DNA of 35,242 bases from Phenylobacterium sp. (GCF_028290885.1 NZ_JAQGIZ010000186.1:1-35242); one strand, 5' to 3'; numbered from the stretch's first letter, positions 23,400 through 31,105 are shown. Numbers and translations are program-made. Notes: generated from the letters alone by a model not told the origin.

Positions 23400-23422
23400 A
23401 TCCCCGGCCTTGCGCCGGGGAT
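23400..23422. repeat. Short perfect hairpin ATCCCCGGC/GCCGGGGAT
   Basis: A 9-bp perfect stem (23400-23408 with 23414-23422) and a 5-base loop lie 40 bases after the monooxygenase stop. The consensus (GTCATCCCCGGCCTTGCGCC-type) is a widespread alphaproteobacterial intergenic palindrome. It could end or stabilise the monooxygenase transcript; no T-run follows. Beyond it, a GTTTTCGACCCATTGCGGAC patch at 23502-23521 belongs to another dispersed intergenic motif type. Confidence 0.65.
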
Positions 23423-23577
23423 CCATACGCGCCTGACTCCCAAGCCAATCCCCGAGGCCGGCTGGGAGCGCGCGTCCGCTTCACGACCGAGCGCGAATGC
23501 CTGTTTTCGACCCATTGCGGACTCCAGCGCCGGAAAGCTAAGCTTCCAACACTCCCGCTCTCCCTCGAAAGACCTGC

Positions 23578-23964
23578 ATGAAGTATCAGGACCTCAAAAT
23601 CCGCGACGCAACTCGTGTTGCGATGGTTGCGGCGGTTTGCACGTTGGCGATGGCGGGGAGCATTGCTTGGCCCGACGCGACGCGACGGATTGTTGAGCCG
23701 CTACATCTATCCAGACATGGCAACACCTATGAGGTTTTGTTAGCAGTTGCCGCCATCATGGCCCTGCTGTCGTGGGTCATCGTGGCGCAATATCTGCTGC
23801 GATCCCCTTCTGATGATGCTCGCGTCGTCGCCCAGAAGGTATCTCAGAACAAGCCTTTACCAGAGAAGTTCGACCCGATGCTGCTGGACTCGAACGATCC
23901 AGATTTTGGCACACCGACCTGGCGATATGCATATATCCGGTGGCGTCGCGCTCGCAGGAGCTGA
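23578..23964 (+). CDS. Small two-helix membrane hypothetical protein
   Basis: 128 residues with two predicted transmembrane segments: about 14-32 (VAMVAAVCTLAMAGSIAW) and 52-72 (VLLAVAAIMALLSWVIVAQYLL). The rest is hydrophilic, ending IRWRRARRS. No family is recognised. The gene is AT-richer than the core genes and begins the accessory patch. Its stop lies 20 bases before the first ~110-bp direct repeat. A weak GAAAGACC ribosome-binding site precedes ATG 23578. Confidence 0.65.
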   Translation: MKYQDLKIRDATRVAMVAAVCTLAMAGSIAWPDATRRIVEPLHLSRHGNTYEVLLAVAAIMALLSWVIVAQYLLRSPSDDARVVAQKVSQNKPLPEKFDPMLLDSNDPDFGTPTWRYAYIRWRRARRS

Positions 23965-23984
23965 CACGAATGAACGTCCGCCAA

Positions 23985-24094
23985 CCACCCCTTCCTGCCG
24001 TCCGCCGCGTCTGCTTTCTGGCCCTGGGTGTGGCGCAGGCGCGAACGTCCGCTTCTCGGTCAGGGCCTTCTGGCGGGAGACGACCCGTAGCGGA
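23985..24094. repeat. ~110-bp structured direct repeat, copy R1
   Basis: This stretch matches 25300-25410 with eight substitutions and one single-base indel (about 92% identity by eye). It holds internal inverted repeats: GGCCCTG (24020-24026) with CAGGGCC (24061-24067), and GTCCGCT with AGCGGAC (ending 24095). It lies 20 bases after the stop of the two-helix protein gene and nine bases from the stop of the convergent next gene. Confidence 0.85.
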
Positions 24095-24102
24095 CCTTGC
24101 TC

Positions 24103-24474
24103 TTATGTCTCGTCGGTGCCGGGCTCCGGCCCGTAAATCCCGCGGGTGATGGAAACAACCAGGGTCTTGATGACCCAGAACACGGGAATGGCCAGCCCGC
24201 CTAGCGCGATCATCAGGAGGCCGCCGCCGATGTCCTTGGCTTGATAGCCCCACCCCAATCCGGCGATCACGTCCACTGCCGCCGACAGGGTGATCAGCCC
24301 GACAACTCCGAACCAGAGCACCATGAGGACCTTCATGAAGCGCCAGTTCGTACGCTGCCAGCGGTAGATGGAACGCACGTAGCCGGGGGGTGCATCCACT
24401 GGCTGTGGACGCGGCTTCATCCAGGCGCACTCGATGTCGGCGGGGCTGGGATCTGGCTTCCGTTCGGCCCTCAT
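24103..24474 (-). CDS. Small membrane hypothetical protein
   Basis: 123 residues from the ATG at 24472-24474. Two predicted transmembrane segments lie near residues 50-70 (VLMVLWFGVVGLITLSAAV) and 83-105 (GGLLMIALGGLAIPVFWVIK), after a Pro-rich cytoplasmic N-terminus (ERKPDPSPADIE, RPQPVDAPPGY). No known family is recognised. An upstream extension to 24546 is possible but adds a Gly-rich segment that overlaps dispersed-repeat sequence. AAGGTG upstream of the ATG is a plausible ribosome-binding site. It is one of two genes between repeats R1 and R2. Confidence 0.65.
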   Translation of the reverse strand: MRAERKPDPSPADIECAWMKPRPQPVDAPPGYVRSIYRWQRTNWRFMKVLMVLWFGVVGLITLSAAVDVIAGLGWGYQAKDIGGGLLMIALGGLAIPVFWVIKTLVVSITRGIYGPEPGTDET

Positions 24475-24671
24475 GGGTTGCACCTTATCACCATCATGTC
24501 CGCTTCCCACCCCACCCGGCCAATCGACGAGTCCGCTTGCTGGCAAGATGACTCACGACCGGATGTCACCCCGTTTCGGACGTTATGTCAGTGTGCTCGC
24601 CCAGCTCTGGACATGGAGCGCGGGTCACCGCAGCAATCTGCCCAATGCCAGTCTCGGGTGGAAAAGAAAGA

Positions 24672-25277
24672 ATGAAGCGAACTTTCTTGTGCGTCGCGTT
24701 GGCGACTCTCGCCTCTCCCACGTTTTTGGCAGCAGCTGAGCAATCGAGCTCAATGAACACAGCCCCTAACGGTTCCTACGTGCTCGACCAGGACTCACCC
24801 GATAACTCCATCTCAACGTGGCAACTGGACCATCTGAGTAGTGCCAACGCAGTGCGAGCAAAGCTGACAGTTCGACGTTTGGGAGCCGGAAGAAGTCCAA
24901 CGTTTGGACTATCATTAGCCAACTCGGAGGACACGGTGATGTTTCAGGCGTTCACAAAGCCTGGGGCCAAGGTGCTCGTCCCACTGCTCACCGAGGAGGC
25001 GGACCACAGCGAAAAGAGCACTTTGGCTGGCGGCGTTTTCGTGTCGACGTTCGATCTCGACGAAACGGTAGACATAGAAGCTACATGGAGTCCTTCGGGC
25101 GAGGTGACGATTACACTCCGGGACAAGGTCAGCCGTTCGATCAACTCGATCAGCGGTTTCGAGCGCCGCACCGTAAAGATGCGAGGTGGACCGCCGACCA
25201 GACTAACGGTCGTCGCGATTTCCGGAGAAGCCGAATGGAAACCCCTTGAGATAGGCACTGTGGCTCCGCTTCCATGA
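24672..25277 (+). CDS. Exported hypothetical protein, low GC
   Basis: 201 residues with signal peptide MKRTFLCVALATLASPTFLA and cleavage near AAA-E. The mature protein is beta-rich (VLDQDSPDNSISTWQL, AKLTVRRLGAGRSPTFGLSL, TVMFQAFTKPGAKVLVPLL, VDIEATWSPSGEVTITLRD), suggesting a jelly-roll or lectin/concanavalin-like sandwich; this fold idea is inference. No catalytic motif is seen. The GC count at 24721-24780 is 32/60, much below the core genes. An in-frame upstream ATG at 24585 gives no signal peptide, so 24672, with the AAAGAAAGA purine run just before it, is preferred. It lies between repeats R1 and R2. Confidence 0.7.
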   Translation: MKRTFLCVALATLASPTFLAAAEQSSSMNTAPNGSYVLDQDSPDNSISTWQLDHLSSANAVRAKLTVRRLGAGRSPTFGLSLANSEDTVMFQAFTKPGAKVLVPLLTEEADHSEKSTLAGGVFVSTFDLDETVDIEATWSPSGEVTITLRDKVSRSINSISGFERRTVKMRGGPPTRLTVVAISGEAEWKPLEIGTVAPLP

Positions 25278-25299
25278 GAGGGAATATTAAATCTCCTCC

Positions 25300-25410
25300 C
25301 CACCCCGTCCTGCCGTCCGCCGCGTCTGCTTTTCTGGCCCTGGGCGTGGCGCAGGCACGAACGTCCGCTTCCCGGCCAGGGGCTTCTGGCGGGAGACGAC
25401 CCTAAGCGGA
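25300..25410. repeat. ~110-bp structured direct repeat, copy R2
   Basis: Second copy of the repeat at 23985-24094, same orientation, 22 bases after the stop of the exported hypothetical gene. Its outer pair is TCCGCTT / AAGCGGA. It occupies the first part of the 345-bp gap 25278-25622. Between 25411 and 25591 I see no gene or clear structure; the operator-like palindrome follows. Confidence 0.85.
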
Positions 25411-25591
25411 AGTTGGCCGGAGCGTCAGAGGCCGGGCGAAGCGCCGGTTGAGCACGGACGACGTTCATCAAGACGGCATCCTCCTGAATTCGCACGGCCG
25501 GTGATCTTCACCCTGCCAAGCACTGCTTGCTAGGAGCGCGTGGAAGCTAACGCCGGTATTGGCGCTTGCAGTTGCCAGACCCATCGGACTA

Positions 25592-25605
25592 AATTGAATT
25601 CAATT
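25592..25605. promoter_or_regulatory. Perfect 14-bp palindrome, candidate TetR operator
   Basis: AATTGAATTCAATT is perfectly self-complementary, with a further ATTCAAT overlapping it on the right (to 25609). It ends 17 bases before the ATG of the TetR-family gene, where an autoregulated repressor would bind. A TGCTCAATTCAGGAGG stretch just before the fabA gene (about 26261-26276) carries a related half-site (CAATTC). Binding is inferred. Confidence 0.65.
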
Positions 25606-25622
25606 CAATCCCAGGACCGACC

Positions 25623-26246
25623 ATGACCGCGACGAGGATCGGCACACCGGAACGATTGATCCGCGCCGCTCAGGAGGAGCTCATCCATAGTCATGGCCTG
25701 TTGGAGATGCAGGCGGTCGCGAAGCGGGCCAAGGTTTCGGTCGGGCTGGCCTACCACCACTTCGGATCAAAGGCGGGGTTGATCGCTGCTGTGGTCGAAG
25801 GGTTTTACAACCGGCTGGAAGAAGCAGCATTCAGCCCCTCGAAGCTGACTTCGTCGGATTGGGCGGGCCGCGAGAAAGAGCGGATCGCCGCCTACATCTC
25901 ATTCCATTACGACCATCCGTTTGCGCCGCTAGTAGTTGGCGCGTTAAGCCGCGCGGTCGAAGTCCTCGATGTGGAACAGGCCTTCACCAAACGGCAGCTG
26001 ACTGCGGGCGCACATAATTTGCGGGCGGGCCAGCGCGACGGCGTCATTCCCGCCGACCTCGATCCGCGCCTCACGATCGCTCTGATGATTGGCGGTATCC
26101 GCCAGGCGCTAATCGGCGCGCTGATGAGTAGCCATCGCCCCGACCGCGCCGAGCTGACTGACAAGATCTGGGTCTTTGTCGCGGGCGCATTGCGCCTGCC
26201 GGCAACGCAGGTCGCGACCCAGAGCACAGGCGGCCGGGTCGCCTGA
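25623..26246 (+). CDS. TetR-family transcriptional regulator next to fabA
   Basis: 207 residues. The N-terminal TetR helix-turn-helix lies at about residues 8-55: RLIRAAQEELIHSHGLLEMQ, then VAKRAKVSVGLAYHHFGSKA, the canonical recognition helix followed by the YxHF-K-L pattern. The C-terminal ligand domain is helical (IALMIGGIRQALIGALMSS). The gene is 44 bp upstream of fabA, same strand, with a palindrome just before it, so it probably regulates both itself and fabA. FabR and DesT, known TetR-family regulators of unsaturated fatty acid synthesis, control fabA/fabB genes elsewhere; orthology is not claimed. The ligand may be acyl-CoA or acyl-ACP (inference). Confidence 0.88.
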   Translation: MTATRIGTPERLIRAAQEELIHSHGLLEMQAVAKRAKVSVGLAYHHFGSKAGLIAAVVEGFYNRLEEAAFSPSKLTSSDWAGREKERIAAYISFHYDHPFAPLVVGALSRAVEVLDVEQAFTKRQLTAGAHNLRAGQRDGVIPADLDPRLTIALMIGGIRQALIGALMSSHRPDRAELTDKIWVFVAGALRLPATQVATQSTGGRVA

Positions 26247-26290
26247 CTGCAAACATCCAGTGCTCAATTCAGGAGGGAACTGCGACGCAA

Positions 26291-26821
26291 ATGGCTGATC
26301 CGCACGAGTTTCACACGCCGAAGTCCCACTACACAAAGGACGATCTGATCCTTTCCGGCCGGGGTGGCTATTTCGGTCCCGGCAATGCGCAACTGCCGGC
26401 TCCGCCAATGCTGATGATGGACCGGATCACGAAGCTGAGCCTTGACGGCGGTGAATTTGGCAAGGGCGACATCGTCGCCGAGTTGGATATCACCCCGGAC
26501 CTTTGGTTCTTTGGTTGTCACTTTCCTGGCGACCCGGTCATGCCCGGCTGCCTTGGGCTGGACGCCATGTGGCAGGTCCTCGGCTATTGGCTGGGCTGGT
26601 CGGGTTCACCGGGTAAGGGACGCGCCGTCGGTGTGGGTGAGGTCAGGTTTCGAGGTGACGTTACGCCTGAGACTCGGATGGTGCGCTATGAAGTGAGCAT
26701 GCGGCAGGTCCGGCGCGGCAAGCTGGCGCTGGGCGTAGCGAATGGTCGGCTGTTTGCGGACAACGTCTGTGTGTATGTCGCATCGGAGCTGAGAGTCGGA
26801 ATGATCAGGCCCACGCCCTGA
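26291..26821 (+). CDS. fabA: 3-hydroxydecanoyl-ACP dehydratase/isomerase FabA
   Basis: 176 residues, very close to the E. coli FabA pattern: SHYTKDDLILSGRG, LPAPPMLMMDRI, then WFFGCHFPGDPVMPGCLGLD with catalytic H77 and D91 (same 14-residue spacing as H70/D84). FabA dehydrates 3-hydroxydecanoyl-ACP and isomerises trans-2 to cis-3-decenoyl-ACP, the branch point for unsaturated fatty acids. It normally works with FabB, which is absent here. GC is low for the window (34/60 at 26401-26460). AGGAGG (26271-26276) is 14 bases before the ATG, rather far, but no closer start exists. It could be a second, transferred fabA copy; a core fabA-fabB elsewhere would be expected. The 26822-27022 gap holds only degenerate dispersed GTCCGC/GGAC-type repeat sequence. 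Confidence 0.94.
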   Translation: MADPHEFHTPKSHYTKDDLILSGRGGYFGPGNAQLPAPPMLMMDRITKLSLDGGEFGKGDIVAELDITPDLWFFGCHFPGDPVMPGCLGLDAMWQVLGYWLGWSGSPGKGRAVGVGEVRFRGDVTPETRMVRYEVSMRQVRRGKLALGVANGRLFADNVCVYVASELRVGMIRPTP

Positions 26822-27022
26822 AGGTCGGTGGCCGACTTCCAACTTCCGGTTTCCACCCTGCACAGTCATTCGGGACGTCCGCATTCCGGCGCCCAGCCAA
26901 GGACCGGACGCGACCCTCCCCGGACCTTCGCAAGTTCCGCTCATGGGGGCTAGACGATGCCCGCTGGTTTGAGTCAGCGACAAGTGGCGACATCGCTCTT
27001 CGTCATTGCCTTCGTATCGCGC

Positions 27023-27460
27023 TCAGCTGAGTTCTTGGGCGAGTCCGATGAGAAGCCCTTCAGGCCCGCGGATGTAGCAGAGCCGATACGCGTCTTTATA
27101 CTGGACGACTTCTCCTACGAGCTGCGCGCCGCGCTTGCGGAGCCTTTCAAGCGTCTCGTCGATGTCGTCCACGGCGAACATGACGCGGAGGTAGCCTAGA
27201 GCGTTCACCGGAGCGTTGCGGTGATCCGCGACGGCAGGCGGCGTGAGGAAGCGGGAGAGCTCGACCCGGCCGTGGCCATCCGGCGTGCGCATCATGGCGA
27301 TCTCGACGCGCTGATCGCCCAGCCCAGTGACACGTCCGGCCCATTCTCCGTCGATGGTGGCCCGCCCTTCGAGCTCGAGGCCGAGCTCGCGAAAGAAATC
27401 AATCGTCCCTTCGAGGTCGTCGACGACGATTCCTACGTTGTCCATCCGTTTGAGCGCCAT
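27023..27460 (-). CDS. VOC-family (glyoxalase/bleomycin resistance) protein
   Basis: 145 residues, two beta-alpha-beta-beta-beta modules of the vicinal oxygen chelate fold: RMDNVGIVVDDLEGTIDFF begins module 1 and YLRVMFAVDDIDETLERLR begins module 2, closing with YIRGPEGLLIGLAQE. H (from DGHGRVELSRF) and the two Glu (VEL, and the E of GPEG) may be metal ligands, though the first-strand His usual in glyoxalases is Asn or Val here. Likely a metal-dependent lyase, dioxygenase or resistance protein; substrate unknown. The start ATG at 27458-27460 is clear. Nothing is recognised in 27461-27687 downstream of the serine hydrolase stop. Confidence 0.85.
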   Translation of the reverse strand: MALKRMDNVGIVVDDLEGTIDFFRELGLELEGRATIDGEWAGRVTGLGDQRVEIAMMRTPDGHGRVELSRFLTPPAVADHRNAPVNALGYLRVMFAVDDIDETLERLRKRGAQLVGEVVQYKDAYRLCYIRGPEGLLIGLAQELS

Positions 27461-27687
27461 GGGTCCACTCTACAAGGTGTCGTCCAGCTAACAACGGACC
27501 CTTTGTGCGACAGCTCGCGCTCGAGCATCTTTAGCAGGAGCGGACGCTCCCGAGGTCGCCTGCGGGTGATGCAACAGCGCGCCAAGCGCGATTGAAGGAG
27601 AGTAGCGTCCCCTTTCCGCCCATCTCGGTCGTTCCTAGTGTCCGCTTGTCGCCCACACCCGCGACGTTCAGCTTATGAATACAGGAC

Positions 27688-28851
27688 CTAGTCCAGGCCG
27701 TAGGCAGCGCGTTCCAGGGCGGCGAACAGGCCGAGCGTCTCGGGGTCTGCGAACGGCAGCAGCTGGGTGAGGATCAGGCCGGCCTTGCCCGCTTTGGGAT
27801 CGGCCCAATAGTAACAGTTGGCGAGCCCGCCCCAGAACAGGCTGCCGGCGCTGCGTCCATCGGGGGATGGCTCGGGCGTGATCATCGTCGCCAGGCCCCA
27901 GCCCGTCTGCATGCCGGGATACGGGTCGAAGTCGTTGCTCAGCGTCGGCGCCACGCTCTTGAGCGCGCCGACGCGCCGCGCGCCGGTCTGCACCCTGCAG
28001 AGCTCGGTCATGCTTTCGGCGGACAATATCCGGGCGCCGTCGAGCGCTCCGCCGTTCAGCAGCATGCGCAGGAAGCGCCCGTAGTCGGGCGCCGTCGCAT
28101 AGAGACCGCCGCCGGCCGAGAGCACCTCCGGATCGCCAGGCAGGCTGAGCGGAATGGCCACCGGCGCGCCATCCGGTCCCCTGGCATGCATGCCGGCCTT
28201 GCGCGCCGCCTGCTCCGCCGAGAGCTTGAAGACGGTGTCCGTCATGCCCAGCGGGCCGAGCACATGCTCGGCCAGATAGGCGTCGAGCCGCTGGCCGCTG
28301 GCCGCCTCGACGGCGATCCCCGCCCAGTCGATGCCGATGCCGTAGGCCCAGCCCTGGCCGGGATCGAACATCAGCGGCTGGCGATGGGCCGAGCGCAGGC
28401 CGCTCACGGCGTCGGGCGCGCCTGTCGCCATCAGCCACGCGCCGATCTCGGCGTTCAGCCAGCCGTAGCCGAAACCCGAGGTGTGGGTCAGGAGCTGGCG
28501 CAGCGTCACCGGGCCCCTTGCGGGCCGCAGTTTCGGCGTGCCGTCAGCGTTCAGGCCGTCGAACACCTCCAGGCCCGCCAGGTCCGGGAGCAGCGGCGCG
28601 AGGTCGCCGTCCAGGCTGAGCTTGCCGCGCTCGACCAGCTGCAGGGCCGCGACCGCGGCGATCGCCTTGGTCATGGACGCGATCCAGAACACCGTGTCCT
28701 GGTCCATGGCCGGCGCAGCGCCGACCGATCGCCGGCCCGCGGCATGCTGGTAGGTGACGCCGTCCCGCTCGGCGATCAGCGCGACGGCGCCGGCGATCCG
28801 GCCTTCGGCCACCGCCGCGTCAAGCGCTGCTTCAAAGCCTCGATACATCAC
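27688..28851 (-). CDS. Serine hydrolase, beta-lactamase class C/EstB family
   Basis: 387 residues. The SxxK motif is SMTK at residues 59-62 (FWIASMTKAIAAV), and the Tyr of the YxN-like motif is Y170 (GWAYGIGIDWAG). The rest (LTHTSGFGYGW, SAGGGLYATAPDYGRFL, WGGLANCYYWADPKAG) follows the beta-lactamase/transpeptidase-like esterase pattern of Pfam family PF00144. These proteins are more often esterases or amidases than true beta-lactamases. No signal peptide is seen, so it is probably cytoplasmic, which argues against a periplasmic beta-lactamase. It is the last gene of a leftward cluster, 18 bases after the MFS exporter stop. Confidence 0.9.
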   Translation of the reverse strand: MMYRGFEAALDAAVAEGRIAGAVALIAERDGVTYQHAAGRRSVGAAPAMDQDTVFWIASMTKAIAAVAALQLVERGKLSLDGDLAPLLPDLAGLEVFDGLNADGTPKLRPARGPVTLRQLLTHTSGFGYGWLNAEIGAWLMATGAPDAVSGLRSAHRQPLMFDPGQGWAYGIGIDWAGIAVEAASGQRLDAYLAEHVLGPLGMTDTVFKLSAEQAARKAGMHARGPDGAPVAIPLSLPGDPEVLSAGGGLYATAPDYGRFLRMLLNGGALDGARILSAESMTELCRVQTGARRVGALKSVAPTLSNDFDPYPGMQTGWGLATMITPEPSPDGRSAGSLFWGGLANCYYWADPKAGKAGLILTQLLPFADPETLGLFAALERAAYGLD

Positions 28852-28869
28852 CCCTCCCCGAGCCCACGA

Positions 28870-30417
28870 TCATCTGGGACCGGAGTTCAACCTCGGCTGT
28901 CCCGGCGCCAGCAGAAGGCTCCCCAGCGCCGCCGCGGTCAACGCCGCGGCCATCGCCCAGGCCTCGTTGGCCGCCCGCGCGAAGGCCAGCCGCTCGATCA
29001 TCGGCTGCAGCATGGCGCGCGTACCGGGATCGAGCGGCCCCGACCCGCGCAAGGCGAAGAGCTCCAGCGGAATGCCCACCGCCCTAGCCGTCGCCGTGTC
29101 GCCGGCCTGCAGCCGGGCTACGATAGCCTGCGCATGATGCGGCCCGCGGCCGTAGAGCACGGTGTCGATGAGGGCCAGGCCGATGGCGCCGCCGAGATTG
29201 CGCATCAGGTTGAAGAGCCCGCTGGCGTCGGCCACCGCCTCGTCGGCCAGATGTCCCAACGCCATCCGGGTCGGCGGAAGCAGGCAGAACATGATCGCCA
29301 CGCCGCGCACCACCTGCGGCCAGAACATCTGCGCAAACCCCGTCTGGGTGGTCTCGAAGCTGCTCATCCCCAGGCCGAGCGCGAACAGCGCAAAGCCGAA
29401 CGCGCTCAAGGCGCGCGCCCCGATCCGGCGCTCCAGGGCGACCGCGATCGGCGCCGTGGCGAGCTGGGCCACGCCTGTCACCAGCATGACCTTGCCGGTG
29501 TCGAGCGCCCCGTAGCCGCGCACCGCGCCCAGGAACACCGGCATCAGGTAGACCGAGCCGAAGAGGCCCGCGCCGAGGACGAAGCTCAACACGCACCCGA
29601 CCGCGAAGCTGCGGCGCGCGAAGGCGTGCAGCTCGACCAGCGGGTGAGCCGCCTTCAGGGTGCGCAGCACGAAGGCCGTCCCCGCGCTCACGGTCACCGC
29701 CGCCAGCCCCAGGATCGGCGGCGACAGCCAGCCGCGGTGCGGCGCCTCCTTCAGCGCGATCTCCAACGCCGCCAGGGCCAGCGCCATCAGCGCCAGGGAG
29801 ACGAGGTCCAGGGTTCGGGCTTCGGCCCATCGGGGCGCCTCGCGCGGAAGGAGCCAGGCGGCCGAGCTCGCCGCCACGATCCCCGGCGCGAGGTTGATCA
29901 GGAACAGCCAATGCCAGCTGTAGGTCTGGGTGATCCAGCCGCCGACGATCGGCCCGACGGTCGGCGCCAGCACCGCCAGCACGCCAGCCACCGTGGTCGC
30001 CAGCGCCTGGCGCCGCTCCGGGAACAGCAGGAACACCGCCGAGAACACCGCCGGGATCAGGGTCCCGCCCGACAGCCCCTGCACCACCCGCCAGGCGATC
30101 AGGGTGGCGAAATCGCTGCTCGCCGCGCAGCCGGCCGAACTGAGGGTGAAGACCGAGAGCGCGGCCACGAACAGCCAGCGCATGCTGAGGATCCGCGTCA
30201 GCACGCCGGTCAGCGGGATCGCGATCACCTCGGCGATCAGATAGGCGGTCTGGATCCAGGAGATGCGGTCGCCCGAAACCTTCAGCGCATGCTCGATGGT
30301 CGGGATCGAGGTCGCCACCACCTGCACGTCCAGGATCGCCATGAACATGCCCAGGCACATCATGGCGAAACCGGCGGAGAGCGCGGGCCCGGGAGTTTTG
30401 GCGGCCGCGGCGGTCAT
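28870..30417 (-). CDS. DHA2-family (EmrB/QacA) MFS multidrug exporter
   Basis: 515 residues, consistent with a 14-helix transporter. Motif D1 appears in helix 1 as LDVQVVATSIPTIEHAL (D30), and motif A-like WRVVQGLSGGTLIPAVFSAV and motif C (GPIVGGWITQTYSWHWLFLI, antiporter motif) follow. Proton-driven efflux of drugs or other amphiphiles is likely. The antibiotic-monooxygenase-like gene lies 16 bases upstream and the serine hydrolase 18 bases downstream, on the same strand, so the three genes are probably one operon. No outer membrane or membrane-fusion partner (EmrA-like) is next to it, so it may export only to the periplasm. Confidence 0.92.
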   Translation of the reverse strand: MTAAAAKTPGPALSAGFAMMCLGMFMAILDVQVVATSIPTIEHALKVSGDRISWIQTAYLIAEVIAIPLTGVLTRILSMRWLFVAALSVFTLSSAGCAASSDFATLIAWRVVQGLSGGTLIPAVFSAVFLLFPERRQALATTVAGVLAVLAPTVGPIVGGWITQTYSWHWLFLINLAPGIVAASSAAWLLPREAPRWAEARTLDLVSLALMALALAALEIALKEAPHRGWLSPPILGLAAVTVSAGTAFVLRTLKAAHPLVELHAFARRSFAVGCVLSFVLGAGLFGSVYLMPVFLGAVRGYGALDTGKVMLVTGVAQLATAPIAVALERRIGARALSAFGFALFALGLGMSSFETTQTGFAQMFWPQVVRGVAIMFCLLPPTRMALGHLADEAVADASGLFNLMRNLGGAIGLALIDTVLYGRGPHHAQAIVARLQAGDTATARAVGIPLELFALRGSGPLDPGTRAMLQPMIERLAFARAANEAWAMAAALTAAALGSLLLAPGQPRLNSGPR

Positions 30418-30433
30418 GGCAGACCGCCGAGGG

Positions 30434-30724
30434 TCAGCCGACGCCGTCGAGGTATTCGATCTCCGGGCGGCCGCCCAGCACCGCGGCGAACTTCGGGCCG
30501 GCGGCCTTGAAATAGTCCGTGCCGCCGTGATGGGTCAGCGCGTCCTGGTCCTTGTAGAGTTCCAGCACCTTGTAGGTGTTGGGCTCAGTGCGGCTCTTGG
30601 TCAGCTGGTAGGCTGCGTTGCCCGCCTCGTTGGCGCGGACCTGCTTGGCGAGCTCGGTGAAGAACGCCTCGAACTCGGGGCCCTTGCCCTCCTGGATCCT
30701 GAGCGTCGCGATAACCCCGATCAT
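30434..30724 (-). CDS. Antibiotic biosynthesis monooxygenase (ABM) domain protein
   Basis: 96 residues, a single ferredoxin-like ABM domain: MIGVIATLRIQEGKGPEFEA (first strand-helix), YQLTKSRTEPNTYKVLELYK (middle strands) and LTHHGGTDYFKAAGPKFAAV (last helix, with the typical HxxxxxFK pattern). ABM proteins of this size (YgiN, ActVA-Orf6 class) act as cofactor-free quinol oxygenases or heme-related enzymes. The likely role is quinone or quinol chemistry or detoxification. It heads the operon with the DHA2 exporter and serine hydrolase. The Trp/Asn/Tyr residues used by quinol oxygenases are not clearly all present. Confidence 0.9.
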   Translation of the reverse strand: MIGVIATLRIQEGKGPEFEAFFTELAKQVRANEAGNAAYQLTKSRTEPNTYKVLELYKDQDALTHHGGTDYFKAAGPKFAAVLGGRPEIEYLDGVG

Positions 30725-30820
30725 GCCGTCCTCCGAACGATTGTTTGAATGACGGTAGAGCTGGCGCCCAGGCGGAGCAAGCCCACACTCGATCTCGATC
30801 CGCTCATCCCGCGAAGGATA

Positions 30821-31105
30821 TTACCGCGGCTCGTTCCAGCCGTAGGCCACCCAGTGGTGGCCGCCGAGGTGGCGGGCTTCGATGACGCCGTCGCTGCGGG
30901 CGCGCGCCGTGCGGCGGGCGCGAAGCGCCAGGCCGGCGAACCCGAGCAGGGCCGAGGCCATCACGGCGATCACCGCGACGGTGGCGGCGAACACCACCGC
31001 GAGAATGGCTCCCACCACGACGGCGGCGATGGTTGCGAGCAGACCGCCAAGCACAGCCAAGCTGCGGAGTGCGGATCCGTGACGGGCGGCGAACTCTTTC
31101 ACCAT
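30821..31105 (-). CDS. Small membrane hypothetical protein
   Basis: 94 residues. A long hydrophobic region at about 15-62 (LRSLAVLGGLLATIAAVVVG, then ILAVVFAATVAVIAVMASAL) should form two transmembrane segments, followed by a basic linker (LRARRTARARSDG) and a tail with GGHHWVAYGW. I do not recognise a family. The ATG (31103-31105) is clear. It stands alone, about 110 bp downstream of the TerB/J-domain gene on the same strand. Confidence 0.65.
   Translation of the reverse strand: MVKEFAARHGSALRSLAVLGGLLATIAAVVVGAILAVVFAATVAVIAVMASALLGFAGLALRARRTARARSDGVIEARHLGGHHWVAYGWNEPR

Noticed and set aside
21912..23426. 504-codon open frame on the minus strand opposite the monooxygenase
   Set aside because: Shadow; the Baeyer-Villiger fingerprint and both nucleotide motifs are on the plus strand.
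28186..30510. 774-codon open frame on the plus strand opposite the exporter and serine hydrolase
   Set aside because: Arg/Gln/His-rich shadow with no motif; the minus strand carries two genes with clear family signatures.
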